A stretch of DNA of 64,000 nt from Paenibacillus kribbensis (GTDB lineage: Bacteria > Bacillota > Bacilli > Paenibacillales > Paenibacillaceae), in assembly GCF_002240415.1 (NCBI RefSeq), contig NZ_CP020028.1, positions 2,505,501 through 2,569,500 on the forward strand. Reading direction: 5' to 3'. Positions 1 to 9,299 of the stretch are shown here, in pieces. The notes under the pieces were generated by a model, which worked only from the letters and a program-made list of their open reading frames with translations, was not told where the DNA came from and made no database searches. The translations under genes and the position numbers were made by a program. Position 1 is the stretch's first letter; every line of letters begins with the position of its first letter.

Positions 1-520
1 GGTTCGTTTTCAGAAGGAGGAGGGACAAATTTCTCGTGCCAAATTCAAGCTTTTGGAAGCGGAAGCGACGTTTGGCATTGATTTTGGTGCCTTTCATCAA
101 GGACTGGATATCGGGGCAGCACCGGGTGGGTGGACTTCCTTCTTACTGGAGCGAGGGCTTAAGGTAACAGCGGTTGATCCGGCCAAGATGGAGCCGTCGC
201 TGATGAAGTATGCCAATCTGACTTTTTTACGCAAAAATGCGAGTGAAGTCAAATTTAAAGAGAATACGTTTGATCTGCTGGTTTGTGATATGAGCTGGAG
301 TCCGAAGCAGATGGCAAGGCTCGTAACTGATTTACTGTATAGTTTGCGGAGCGGGGGTACTGCTATCGTAACGGTCAAGCTAATGCATAAAAAGCCTTTG
401 GCGCTCATTCATGATGTGATGGCTTCATTCGAGCAGTCTGGCATGCAGATTCAGCGGGCTAAGCAGCTATTCCATAACCGTGATGAGATTACCCTGTATA
501 TGATTAAGTATGGAAAATAA
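1..520 (+). CDS. FtsJ/RrmJ-like SAM-dependent RNA methyltransferase, 5'-truncated
   Basis: The frame is open from base 2, so the gene begins outside the window and only its C-terminal ~172 residues are present. The TTG at 53 is internal. The fragment has ISRAKFKLLEA, the usual lead-in to FtsJ-type methyltransferases with the first catalytic Lys. It is followed by the SAM-binding loop DIGAAPGGWTSFL, an acidic strand end VCDMSWSP, and TVKLMHKK with the second Lys. These match the K-D-K-E arrangement of the RrmJ/RlmM class that 2'-O-methylates RNA ribose. The substrate cannot be told from this fragment. A possible long-stem terminator follows, which separates it from the kinase operon. Confidence 0.75.
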   Translation, partial: VRFQKEEGQISRAKFKLLEAEATFGIDFGAFHQGLDIGAAPGGWTSFLLERGLKVTAVDPAKMEPSLMKYANLTFLRKNASEVKFKENTFDLLVCDMSWSPKQMARLVTDLLYSLRSGGTAIVTVKLMHKKPLALIHDVMASFEQSGMQIQRAKQLFHNRDEITLYMIKYGK

Positions 521-596
521 TACTTTACAATGAGTACAGGTCTGCTATATAATAGACCCAAATTGTTCCTTAAAAAAATAATAATCACGTTTTAAT

Positions 597-670
597 AAAG
601 GGAAAGCATCCCGCAGATCATTTTCATGGTGACATGGAGATTTTGTTTTGCGGCGGCTTTCCCTTTTTTG
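597..670 (+). terminator. Possible intrinsic terminator after the methyltransferase
   Basis: AAAGGGAAAGC (597-607) can pair with GCTTTCCCTTTT (656-667), which runs straight into a T-rich end. The loop is long (about 48 nt) and CCGC/GCGG may pair inside it. It lies between two genes that look unrelated. Plausible but not a textbook hairpin. Confidence 0.4.
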
Positions 671-701
671 CGTTGTTTGCTTATAGAAGGGAGGTGGAAG
701 G

Positions 702-2204
702 ATGATGCAGAAGCCATCACGATTGGAATACGGTTCTATAGTCGGTGAACGTTACCGAATTGTTCGCACGTTGGGTACAGGAGGAATGAGCCGTGTATTC
801 ATGGCAGAGGATTTGAAGCTGCCAGGCAAGCAATGGGCGGTGAAGGAGTCGGTTGCCGAGCCGCAAATGATGAAGCTTATACGGACGGAAGCGGAAATGC
901 TGATTTCATTAAGCCATCCACGCCTACCGAGAATTGTTGATTTCTTCGAGCATCCGCCATCTGGTGCGGTATATCTGGTTATGGATTACATTGAAGGCAT
1001 GACGCTGGAAGCCTATATGAAGGGCTACCAAGGTCATATTCCACAGAGGGAAATCATTCCATTTGCTTTGCAGGTGCTGGATGTGTTGGATTATTTGCAT
1101 ACCCGTCAGACACCAGTCATTTACCGTGATCTGAAACCGACGAATATTATGCTGACCCCGGAAATGGAATTTAAGCTGATTGATTTTGGGATCGCGCGGA
1201 GCTATAAGCCAGAACTGAATCAGGATACGGTAAAGCTGGGAACCGTGGGCTTTGCAGCCCCGGAGCAATATGGAGCAGGCCAGACGGATGCTCGCTCAGA
1301 CTTATACAGTTTGGGAGCGTTGCTGTTATATCTCTGTACGGGTGGAAAATATAGCGAGTGGACTTCAGGAGTAGAAAGATATATTCGCGGGGAATTACCC
1401 CGCCATTTGATTCCAGTGATTCGAAAGCTGCTGCGGCAGCATCCTGAGGAACGCTTTCAATCTGCTGGAGAGGTCATTGAAGAACTGCGACGAAGTGCAG
1501 AGTTTCAGCCTGCTCAACATGGAGCATCAGTTAGTGAACCTTCAAATACTTTATTGGAATACGCAGGTACAAGGGTAGTAGCTGTGCTCGGTGTGTCTTC
1601 CGGCTCCGGTGCTACACATACGGCAATTGCGGTGAGCCACTACCTGGCCCGAAGAAGTTGCTCCGTAGCTTTGGTTGAGCTGCATAGCACAGCCAAAGCG
1701 TTTGCCCGACTTCAAGCAGTGGTAGAGGGTGCGCCTGCTGGACGAACGAGTTCGAGTCGGCGTTTTGAGGTGGACGGAGTACATTATTGGCAGCAGACAT
1801 CTCGTGCGGACGTTATCTCTTTACTAGGCGGTTCCTATAGATTTATCGTTCTGGATTTGGGGAGTGGACAGGATAATGAGCGGCTGGAGGAATTTTTGAG
1901 AGCCGATTACCCGCTTGTCGTTGGTTCAGGAGCGGAATGGAGAGCTCAAGAGATAATCGGGCTGGCCCGATCGCTTCAGCGCCATCCGCAGCATAAATGG
2001 AATTACTGCTTGCCGTTGGCGCCCTTGGAGGCAGTTCGCAGGCTGCGTAAGGAACTGGATCATGAGAAAGTATTTGCTCTACCATTCCATTCTGACCCAT
2101 TCGAGCGAGATGGTGAGATGGATCAGGTGCTGGACGAGCTGTTTCGCGGTGCCATTCCGGATACCCGGAAAAAACGCTTCGGATTTCTAAAACGCCAGCG
2201 CTAA
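702..2204 (+). CDS. Ser/Thr protein kinase fused to a degenerate MinD/TadZ-like domain
   Basis: 500 residues, start ATG 702 (ATG 705 also possible) behind GGGAGGTGG. The N-terminal ~270 residues form a complete Hanks-type kinase: glycine loop LGTGGMSRVF, Lys48 (WAVKES), catalytic YRDLKPTN with Asp143, DFG with Asp161, and FAAPEQYG. There are no PASTA repeats and no membrane segment, unlike PrkC-type kinases. Residues ~285-490 resemble a MinD/ParA/CpaE fold (VVAVLGVSSGSGATHTAIA, then FIVLDLGSG). The P-loop lacks both the signature Lys and the Walker Lys, so ATP hydrolysis there is unlikely. It heads the Tad-like operon, 38 bp before the SAF gene. I infer that it phosphorylates or localises components of that machine. 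Confidence 0.85.
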   Translation: MMQKPSRLEYGSIVGERYRIVRTLGTGGMSRVFMAEDLKLPGKQWAVKESVAEPQMMKLIRTEAEMLISLSHPRLPRIVDFFEHPPSGAVYLVMDYIEGMTLEAYMKGYQGHIPQREIIPFALQVLDVLDYLHTRQTPVIYRDLKPTNIMLTPEMEFKLIDFGIARSYKPELNQDTVKLGTVGFAAPEQYGAGQTDARSDLYSLGALLLYLCTGGKYSEWTSGVERYIRGELPRHLIPVIRKLLRQHPEERFQSAGEVIEELRRSAEFQPAQHGASVSEPSNTLLEYAGTRVVAVLGVSSGSGATHTAIAVSHYLARRSCSVALVELHSTAKAFARLQAVVEGAPAGRTSSSRRFEVDGVHYWQQTSRADVISLLGGSYRFIVLDLGSGQDNERLEEFLRADYPLVVGSGAEWRAQEIIGLARSLQRHPQHKWNYCLPLAPLEAVRRLRKELDHEKVFALPFHSDPFERDGEMDQVLDELFRGAIPDTRKKRFGFLKRQR

Positions 2205-2242
2205 ATCAAAGATATATATCAAAAAGGCAGGGGAGAAGCTGT

Positions 2243-3229
2243 GTGTCCAAGCTAAGAAAGAGCAGTAAGCAAAAGCTATACGCCGGTTGTATTGGCGCGG
2301 GTATAGTTAGCATTATTTTTGTAGGCTACCTTATCGTTAATACCCATCAAATGAATGAGGTCAGGAAACAGGCCGAAGTAGACGCAGAACTAAAATGGAA
2401 AGTGTATGAACAAGAGCAACGCACTGCGAAAAAAGGCTGGGCTGTTATTCGTGACATATCACCGGGTGAACAGATTACAGTTAATGATTTGAAGGGAGTT
2501 ACGGTCCCTGGTTCTCAGGCTCCGGCAAATTTGGTGACAGATAAAAATGAAGCTTCCGGCACTACAGCCAAGATTGAATTGAAAAAAGGGTCTGTGCTTA
2601 CGTCTGCAATGGTAACTGTTGATGAGCCCGCACCTAAAGATTTACGCAACCGTGAGCTAAAGGTGGTAGTACTGCCCAGCAGCCTGAAGCAGGGAGATGA
2701 AGTGGATATCCGCATTCAATTTCCAACGGGCCAGGATTATATTCTATTGTCCAAAAAGAAAATTTCCAGGCTGGAAGGCCCCGTCGTCTGGGTCACTATG
2801 AATGAGCAGGAAATATTATCGTTTTCAAGCGCAATTGTTGATGCCTATCTGCATAAAGCATCCATCTATGCGCTGACATATGTCGATCCTGAGTTTCAGC
2901 CGAAGGCGATCCCAACTTATCCGCCTAATGCCCAAGTGTTAGCACTCATGAATAGTGATCCGAATGTGCTACGCGTGGCGGAACAAAAGCTGTCCAAGCA
3001 GTTGCGGAATTCTCTTGAAAATGCGATTAATTCATCAAACAATGTCATTTCGACACCAATAGAAAGAAGTCTGAGTGAGGAAATTGCAGCTCAGCATACG
3101 GATACAACTGTAGGAGATGCATCTGACGGGAGTAAGGGTATAGGGAATGGATATGGAATCGGGCAGGATCATAAAGAACAGGCGGAAATTTTGACGCAGG
3201 GTGGAAGCTCTGATCCGTATGCCAAATAA
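2243..3229 (+). CDS. CpaB/RcpC-like SAF-domain membrane protein of the Tad-like operon
   Basis: 328 residues starting at GTG 2243, seven bases after GGGAG. A short basic N-terminus is followed by one membrane helix (about residues 13-33, AGCIGAGIVSIIFVGYL). A SAF-like region follows at roughly 60-140: KKGWAVIRDISPGEQITVNDL, then a second strand block ending in KKGSVLTSAMV. In Flp/Tad pilus systems CpaB/RcpC carries this domain and works at the envelope. Gram-positive bacteria have no outer-membrane secretin, so here it may contact peptidoglycan or pseudopilins (inference). The tail from about residue 270 is low complexity and Ser/Gly rich. It lies between the kinase fusion and the MinD-like proteins, consistent with one transcript. 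Confidence 0.7.
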   Translation: MSKLRKSSKQKLYAGCIGAGIVSIIFVGYLIVNTHQMNEVRKQAEVDAELKWKVYEQEQRTAKKGWAVIRDISPGEQITVNDLKGVTVPGSQAPANLVTDKNEASGTTAKIELKKGSVLTSAMVTVDEPAPKDLRNRELKVVVLPSSLKQGDEVDIRIQFPTGQDYILLSKKKISRLEGPVVWVTMNEQEILSFSSAIVDAYLHKASIYALTYVDPEFQPKAIPTYPPNAQVLALMNSDPNVLRVAEQKLSKQLRNSLENAINSSNNVISTPIERSLSEEIAAQHTDTTVGDASDGSKGIGNGYGIGQDHKEQAEILTQGGSSDPYAK

Positions 3230-3251
3230 ATAAAAGAAAAGGAACGGAAGC

Positions 3252-3965
3252 ATGAAAACTTGGATATTTGCCGGACTTTGTGACAAAAGCGATACCTTGT
3301 TATACATCAGCAGCATATTAGCTGCTTCCGGCCAACAGGTGCTGCTTGTGGATGCTACGCTGCGGAAACAGTATCGATATAGCATCGGGATGCTCGATAA
3401 ACCACTTCCCATTATACAGTTTAATGGTTTTGATGTGGCGACTGGTTTTACAGCATGGGAAGATCTTAACATTGGTATGATGGCTGATCTAAAGGCAGAG
3501 AAGGCTTATGACATTGTAATTTTGGACGTGGAGTCAGCGGATTTTTGCCCCATATCTGCTTGGAAAAGGGCGGAACAGCGAATTTGGGTCAGTGATTATA
3601 GCCGAATGCAGATGCACAACGGACGGATGTGGCTAGAGCGTCTGTTCGGCCAGCCTGGATTTCCCAAAGATCTTGCATTTGACAAATTATTTTTACAAGC
3701 CGTGGATTGTGGTGTAGAGGAGCCGTACTTGTGGGAATACATGAACGGTTTTCCTGCCTTCTGGCAGCAAGAGCCGTATGTATTGCCATGGGATGAGGGA
3801 CATCTTGCCCTGAAGCTGGAAAATGAGCATAAACAGCAGCTTCAACTAAAACCGCTATCCAGAATGTATAAGAAAGAATTGTGTCGTTGTATTGGAGAAT
3901 GGATGGGCTGGGAATTTAAAGAGAGCCGACGTGCGCTAAAGCGTGCGGAAAGGAGGAGAGCATGA
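3252..3965 (+). CDS. MinD/TadZ-like protein with degenerate P-loop
   Basis: 237 residues, not assignable to a named family from motif alone. The N-terminus (WIFAGLCDKSDTLLYIS, then QQVLLVDAT) follows the MinD/ParA pattern of strand, loop, helix and acidic strand. The glycine-rich Walker A is missing: a Lys-Ser pair remains but no GxGK. YDIVILDVES fits the second acidic strand. The C-terminus is basic (KESRRALKRAERRRA). It overlaps the next gene by four bases (ATGA), so translation is probably coupled. In Tad systems TadZ/CpaE localises the apparatus and often has an atypical ATPase site, so a polar-localisation or scaffold role is the likeliest reading (inference). Confidence 0.55.
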   Translation: MKTWIFAGLCDKSDTLLYISSILAASGQQVLLVDATLRKQYRYSIGMLDKPLPIIQFNGFDVATGFTAWEDLNIGMMADLKAEKAYDIVILDVESADFCPISAWKRAEQRIWVSDYSRMQMHNGRMWLERLFGQPGFPKDLAFDKLFLQAVDCGVEEPYLWEYMNGFPAFWQQEPYVLPWDEGHLALKLENEHKQQLQLKPLSRMYKKELCRCIGEWMGWEFKESRRALKRAERRRA

Positions 3966-4819
3966 GCACTGTTTTATTTTGGAGCCCAATTAAGGGAGCG
4001 AGTGGAAGTAGCTCATTGGCGGCGGCAATAGCAGTTACCATAGGCAATCTATATAGAGGAAGATTACTATTGACCCATCTGGGACGTAGACATACGGGAA
4101 TTGAATCAGGATTCCCTATACAGGAGCATCGTATGGATGATCCAAATTTGCGGCTTCAGGAAGGGGGTTGGGATGCTGTCGCACGGTTAGTACTGCGTGG
4201 AACATTGTCTAGAGAAAATATTTGTAATTATACGACACCTGTACTGGAACAGACTCTGGATGTGCTTGAGGGAACCTCCAGCTTTGGAGCTGTTCCACCA
4301 CTGTTATCCCCTGGACTTGTACGGACAGTCATGGACACGGCGGGGCAATATTATGATTTGACGCTGGTTGATGCAGGAAGTGGAGCAGGGTGGGGATCTG
4401 TACAACATGAAGCATGTGCGGGAGCCAAGCTGGCTGTTCTGTCGCTGACTCAGAATATGCGAGAGCTGGATGCTTTTTTTGAATCTGTATCTCCGCTATC
4501 CACTTACTCGGCATTGCCGTTATTAATGGTGCTCGGGAAATATGATGTGCATTCTCAAGCAAGTGTAGCGAATATCCGCAGGAGATATGGCTACAAGGGA
4601 GCTTTACATACGGTTCCTTACAGTACTGAATTTATGGACGCGTGGAACCGCAGGGATGTGATAGGCCATGTACAGCGTGGTGTGCGAAGTGGGAAAGAGC
4701 CGCATCGCAGGCTTTTTACACCTATCGGATGGGAGCAGAGCATACGGCAGATCAGTAAAGCTATTCTGGAGGCGGCAGAATCCGATCTTCGGCTCAAGGC
4801 TTTGGAAAGGGGCGCTTGA
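3962..4819 (+). CDS. TadZ/CpaE-like MinD-fold protein lacking the Walker lysine
   Basis: 285 residues; ATG 3962 overlaps the previous stop. The N-terminus WSPIKGASGSSSLAAAIAV aligns with the deviant Walker A KGGxGKT of MinD/ParA proteins. It keeps the leading KG but has Ser where the catalytic Lys should be. LTLVDAGSGAG matches the MinD switch-II region. It is the third MinD-like fold in a row in this operon, all with altered P-loops. The stop overlaps the start of the CpaF-type ATPase by one base. TadZ proteins recruit the secretion ATPase to its site, and this position next to the ATPase gene agrees. Function is inferred from fold and context. Confidence 0.6.
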   Translation: MSTVLFWSPIKGASGSSSLAAAIAVTIGNLYRGRLLLTHLGRRHTGIESGFPIQEHRMDDPNLRLQEGGWDAVARLVLRGTLSRENICNYTTPVLEQTLDVLEGTSSFGAVPPLLSPGLVRTVMDTAGQYYDLTLVDAGSGAGWGSVQHEACAGAKLAVLSLTQNMRELDAFFESVSPLSTYSALPLLMVLGKYDVHSQASVANIRRRYGYKGALHTVPYSTEFMDAWNRRDVIGHVQRGVRSGKEPHRRLFTPIGWEQSIRQISKAILEAAESDLRLKALERGA

Positions 4820-6654
4820 TGCTGTCCGCTCAATTGATCAATGGATTGATACTTGCTTGCATTATACTGCTGGGCATCGTATTGATTATCGTTAAATATC
4901 GAGGAAATATTCACTCGCGTCATTCAACCTCGCGGGTCGGCAAAGAGAATGAAGAGGCTACATTGGAAATTCTGATGGAGTATATCAAAAATGCACTTCA
5001 TGAACTAAGTCATAGCCAAATGGCGGATGTCGGGTTGCATGAAGAGGAATACAGAAGGCGTATCCATCAAAGAGCGGAGCTGCGCAGAGCGTTAAAGGAC
5101 TGCGCCAATGGCAGTAGTGGCGATAAACGTTTTGTTAAAAATCTGATGGCTGAACTGCTGATTAACGGCTATGGCTTGAACGAAAAAATCGTAGATTCCG
5201 TTATGCCATTTTCCAGACCTGAGTCATTAAGTATACAGGATCAATTCGAAATTTTCTTTTACCAATACCAGCAAAAGTACGGCGCTGATGCCTTGTCGCG
5301 TTTACTGGATACTTATGACTTGGCCGAAATGAGATATTCACAGCCACATGAAGAGGATGGAAGCTATCTCGTCACGGGAGAGGATATCCGTTATATCTAT
5401 GACTGTGAACACCGCCCCCTTTCCTTTTTAGAGAAGGTGGATATTATTGTGCAGCGGATTTATCAGCATTATAAAGGCTTTTCCGTCATTGATGATATAC
5501 GTGATCAGCGGATTGACGGTGTAAGCGGGGGCGTTAGTGGCATGCCAAAATGTGGGGCTCCTGCATCGGCGGACTGGCCTTTGGATCGGTATACATTAGA
5601 ACAAGCATTTGAACCTACTGCAAATGGTTATGAGAGCGTGTGGATTTTTTATAAAGGAAAAACGATTCATCTTTCGTTTCTTTCCTTTGGTTCAGAGCGT
5701 GAGCTTAAACGGGTGTGCCAAAATATTTATAAATATAATTACCCGGGACAGCTTTCCGAAGCCAATGGTTATAAGGTAAACGAAATGAAGGATGGGTCAC
5801 GGGTTGTGGTAGTCAGACCTCCGTTCTCTGAATCGTGGGCTTTCTTTGTCCGTAAATTTGATATCCAAAGCGCATCGCTGGAGCAGTTAGTTAAGGGTGA
5901 AAATGCTGATTTTCCGATCCAGCTTCTTTCTTACTTAATGAAAGGCAGCCGGATTACTGCAATTACAGGCGCACAGGGTTCAGGTAAGACGACGCTATTG
6001 ATGGCGATGGTTAAGCATATCTATGCTTCGTATACGCTTCGTGTACAGGAAATGGCCTTTGAGTTGCATTTGCGTAGCATCTACAGTCGCCGTAACATTC
6101 TTACCTTTCGGGAAACTGACCATATTTCAGGGCAACAAGGGCTTGATTTACAGAAAAAGACGGATGGAACCGTCAATATCCTTGGCGAAGTAGCGAGTGA
6201 TGAAGTGGCTGCTTGGATGATCCAGATGTCGCAGGTTGCAAGTCTGTTCACCATTTTTACTCATCATGCCAAAACATTTCGTGATCTTGTATTCTCACTT
6301 CGTAATTCATTGCTCAAAACTGGAGTATTTCAACATGAAGGCATTGCTGAGGAGCAGGTAGTTCATGTCATTAACTTTGATGTGCATCTTAAGCGTGATG
6401 CGGAAGGGCGCCGTTATATTGAACGAATTACAGAATGTGTGCCGCATGACCCGGATCACATAGATACTGGCTCCAATGCTTCGGCGAATTATAGCTATCG
6501 GCATGTAATGGAATACCGGAATGGGTGTTATATGCCAATGGAACCGCTAACCGCCAAAAGCGCAAAGGAAATGTGTGAGCAGATGAATGCCAAGGACGCC
6601 AGTGATTTCCGCCGTTTTTTGACCCGTTATTGGGAGGAAAAATATGAGTCTTAA
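4819..6654 (+). CDS. CpaF/TadA-type secretion ATPase (GspE family)
   Basis: 611 residues from ATG 4819, which shares one base with the upstream TGA; AAAGG lies just upstream. A TTG at 4816 is in frame but less likely. Residues ~5-25 form a membrane helix, unusual for a cytoplasmic CpaF. A long linker follows, then the ATPase core: Walker A GAQGSGKTT (catalytic Lys near residue 390), a GEVASDEV box in place of the canonical GEVRGGE, and FTHHAKTF in the His-box position. CpaF hexamers power pilin assembly with the TadB/TadC platform, encoded next with an 11-bp overlap. The altered Asp/Glu boxes may mean slower or altered hydrolysis (inference). Confidence 0.8.
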   Translation: MLSAQLINGLILACIILLGIVLIIVKYRGNIHSRHSTSRVGKENEEATLEILMEYIKNALHELSHSQMADVGLHEEEYRRRIHQRAELRRALKDCANGSSGDKRFVKNLMAELLINGYGLNEKIVDSVMPFSRPESLSIQDQFEIFFYQYQQKYGADALSRLLDTYDLAEMRYSQPHEEDGSYLVTGEDIRYIYDCEHRPLSFLEKVDIIVQRIYQHYKGFSVIDDIRDQRIDGVSGGVSGMPKCGAPASADWPLDRYTLEQAFEPTANGYESVWIFYKGKTIHLSFLSFGSERELKRVCQNIYKYNYPGQLSEANGYKVNEMKDGSRVVVVRPPFSESWAFFVRKFDIQSASLEQLVKGENADFPIQLLSYLMKGSRITAITGAQGSGKTTLLMAMVKHIYASYTLRVQEMAFELHLRSIYSRRNILTFRETDHISGQQGLDLQKKTDGTVNILGEVASDEVAAWMIQMSQVASLFTIFTHHAKTFRDLVFSLRNSLLKTGVFQHEGIAEEQVVHVINFDVHLKRDAEGRRYIERITECVPHDPDHIDTGSNASANYSYRHVMEYRNGCYMPMEPLTAKSAKEMCEQMNAKDASDFRRFLTRYWEEKYES

Positions 6655-8728
6655 AGAGATGTTATTGTGGATTTTACTCATTTCAGGTGGGGGCTTTGTA
6701 CTTCTATATACAGCTTTGTGGTGGCTGAACAAACGCAATAATCGTGCAGTCCGCATTGGACGAATTCATTCTGTGCGGGAAGGGCGGAAGGGAAAAGCGG
6801 TACTGCAACGGGAGATACAAGCCTTATTGCACAAGCTATACACGCTGGGCATGGGAATGCCTATCCTATCCGAGTACATCAAGAGCGTACGCAAGCGTCT
6901 ATCCGGTTTGCATGCCTACGATGAGTACAAGCTACGCCTACAGACTATGAAGATGACACTGTTCATCTGGGGGGCATTTATTTGCAGCGGCATCGTGCTG
7001 TTAATGATGAAACCCGGATTAGAGTTTGCTGTATTGGCCCTTTTATGCGGTGTGGTAATCAACAGCCTCCTTTTGGATGTGGCCATTAGCCGGATGGAAA
7101 AAAGACTGCTTGCACAGATGATCGAACTGTTCGCCAATGTGCGCCATCATTATCACCAGCATGGCATGGTAGAGGAAGCTATTTCAGAAGCGGCCGATTT
7201 GGCCGGGGCCGAGGCTGGAAGACACGCACGACTCATTCATGAAGCACTAACAGATGTCGATCCGCATGAAGCATTGGAAAGATACTATGAATCTGCTCCT
7301 AACCGATTTTTAAAAGCCTTTGCTGGTATCTCATATATGGTGATGGAGTTTGGTGACCGGAATGAGGAGGGCGGCTCCATCTATTTGAAGGGACTTGGCA
7401 GTCTTGCGCGCGAAATCCAGTTGGAGGTACTGCGGAGAAATAAACTGGACTATCTGCTCAAGAGTTTGAACGTGATTGCACTGGCCCCCGTTTTTTTTAC
7501 GATACCGATTGAAAAATGGGCGAGATCCAGTTTTCCGTCCATGGATGATTTTTATCAGGGGAAATTGGGATATATTACAAAATTAACCGTTTATATTCTA
7601 ATTATCTTATCTTACTTTCTGTTACAAAAGCTGCAACAGACCAACGAAACAGGTTATCGTGCGGGTCGGGGCCGTTATGTCTGGGAGCAAAGGCTATACC
7701 GTTACCCCATCATTCATAATGTAGTAGATGCATTAATTCCGCGGCCGCAGGCATCTTCTTATTTCCAGATAACCCGCCTGCTAAAGGAGAGCGGCGCGGA
7801 GATTAAACTGGAATGGCTGTACATACGGAGGATTGCTCTTTTCATTACAGGATTGGTGCTGAGCATCAGTACGGTATTTATTTTACATGAAGCTGAGAAA
7901 ACACATATTCTTTATGCTCCTGTTCAATTGGGTCAAATGTTTGGACGTTTAAATCCCACAGAGGAAAAAGAAGCTTTGAAGCAGAGTGAGGTTGACCGCA
8001 AAATCATGTACCTACTTAACATGAGAGCGGAAAGCACATATGAGCAGACGTATGCAGCTCTGGAGCATAATGCAGGTGGCACAGTAAATGCAGATCAGCT
8101 ATCTAAAAATACGCGCCGTATCCTTCAAAAGCTGGAAGCGTGGAATGAGGAATACATCAAGTGGTGGGAAGTGCTGATCGGTTTGGTTGTGGGATATGCA
8201 GCCTACCAAATGCCTATGCTTTTGTTATATTTGCAACGAAAAATGCGTCGGTTGGATATGAGGCATGAGGTATATCAGTTTCAAACGGTCATTTCTATTT
8301 TGCGGGTCATGGAACGAATGTCTGTCGAGGAAATATTGGAGTGGTTGAATCGTTTTTCGGTTATTTTCAAGAGGCCATTGCAAAAATGCTTGCTTCATTA
8401 TGAACACGGACCCGAGACAGCTCTAGATTTGTTGAAAGAAGAAGCTCCTTTGCCGGAATTTCAACGTCTGGTGGACAAGCTCCATTTGTCTTTGGGCAAA
8501 ATTACGATTCGCGAGGCCTTTGACGATTTGGATTCTCATATGTCCTACTATTTTGAACAAAGAAAACAGGAGTATGAAAAAATGATAGACAGCAAGGCCA
8601 TCTGGGGTAGGATGATTGGTTTTGCTCCAATGTACAGTCTTATCTTTTTATATTCGGTGATTCCATTGATCGGCATGAGCTTTGTTCAAATGGATAGCTA
8701 TTATGAGCAGATACAAAAAATTCAGTAA
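6644..8728 (+). CDS. Fused TadB-TadC-like inner-membrane platform protein
   Basis: 694 residues, overlapping the ATPase gene by 11 bp. There are two halves, each of the GspF/TadB/TadC type. The first has a membrane helix at residues ~5-28, a helix pair at ~105-145, and a cytoplasmic helical region (LLAQMIELFANVRHHYHQHG) followed by more helices near 270-330. The second has helices near 395-415 and 510-530, a similar cytoplasmic region (VYQFQTVISILRVMERMS), and a final helix at ~660-680. In most Tad loci TadB and TadC are separate proteins of about 300 residues each, so this looks like a single-chain platform. It should anchor the ATPase and drive pilin extraction (known for the family). Confidence 0.7.
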   Translation: MSLKEMLLWILLISGGGFVLLYTALWWLNKRNNRAVRIGRIHSVREGRKGKAVLQREIQALLHKLYTLGMGMPILSEYIKSVRKRLSGLHAYDEYKLRLQTMKMTLFIWGAFICSGIVLLMMKPGLEFAVLALLCGVVINSLLLDVAISRMEKRLLAQMIELFANVRHHYHQHGMVEEAISEAADLAGAEAGRHARLIHEALTDVDPHEALERYYESAPNRFLKAFAGISYMVMEFGDRNEEGGSIYLKGLGSLAREIQLEVLRRNKLDYLLKSLNVIALAPVFFTIPIEKWARSSFPSMDDFYQGKLGYITKLTVYILIILSYFLLQKLQQTNETGYRAGRGRYVWEQRLYRYPIIHNVVDALIPRPQASSYFQITRLLKESGAEIKLEWLYIRRIALFITGLVLSISTVFILHEAEKTHILYAPVQLGQMFGRLNPTEEKEALKQSEVDRKIMYLLNMRAESTYEQTYAALEHNAGGTVNADQLSKNTRRILQKLEAWNEEYIKWWEVLIGLVVGYAAYQMPMLLLYLQRKMRRLDMRHEVYQFQTVISILRVMERMSVEEILEWLNRFSVIFKRPLQKCLLHYEHGPETALDLLKEEAPLPEFQRLVDKLHLSLGKITIREAFDDLDSHMSYYFEQRKQEYEKMIDSKAIWGRMIGFAPMYSLIFLYSVIPLIGMSFVQMDSYYEQIQKIQ

Positions 8729-8779
8729 GTAAGCTCTATGATTACCCATACGATATAACAAACTAAGGAGAGAAAAATA

Positions 8780-9259
8780 ATGAATAACGCATCAACTGCC
8801 TTAAAGGTAGCCGCCGGTATATTTTTGACTATCGCCCTCATTACAATTGTAGTCATTCTGTTTATTTCAGCTCAGGAGGCGACCAAAACGGCACAAAATA
8901 ATTTTGCTGATATTCAGACGGAATTGTCTCAAGCCTCTTTTACAGTATATGACGGTACAACGATTAGCGGATCTCAGGTAACCAATGCGCTACGCAAGTT
9001 TCAGGGCAAGGACCAATTCGGTATTCAGATTAAAACCGGCAAAAATATGGCAGGGCAGTGGTACGGTAATGCTTTGAACATTAGCCTGGACAGTGAACAG
9101 TATGGTGCAGTGAACGGTGGAAGTGATAAGACGGGAAAAATAGCGAATACGCTGAATGAGAAAGAAAACGAATACGTCAATCCAAGCGGTAAATTCAAGG
9201 CCGAAATCGTCAAAGACAAATCGAATGTTGTACGCGGCTTGCTATTTACCCAATCCTAA
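8780..9259 (+). CDS. Small single-pass membrane protein of the Tad-like operon, pilin candidate
   Basis: 159 residues, start ATG 8780 with AAGGAG nine bases upstream. It has a short polar N-terminus and one hydrophobic helix (KVAAGIFLTIALITIVVILF, about residues 9-28), then a hydrophilic domain. That is the layout of a pilin or pseudopilin, but no prepilin peptidase motif (Gly before Phe/Met with Glu at +5) is evident, and no prepilin peptidase gene is in the window. I do not recognise a family. Its place directly after the platform gene is where Flp pilin or TadE/F-like genes often sit. A structural subunit is the best guess. Confidence 0.55.
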   Translation: MNNASTALKVAAGIFLTIALITIVVILFISAQEATKTAQNNFADIQTELSQASFTVYDGTTISGSQVTNALRKFQGKDQFGIQIKTGKNMAGQWYGNALNISLDSEQYGAVNGGSDKTGKIANTLNEKENEYVNPSGKFKAEIVKDKSNVVRGLLFTQS

Positions 9260-9299
9260 ACGCTACAGTGGAGATCATAATGAGTAGGGAGATGGGTGC

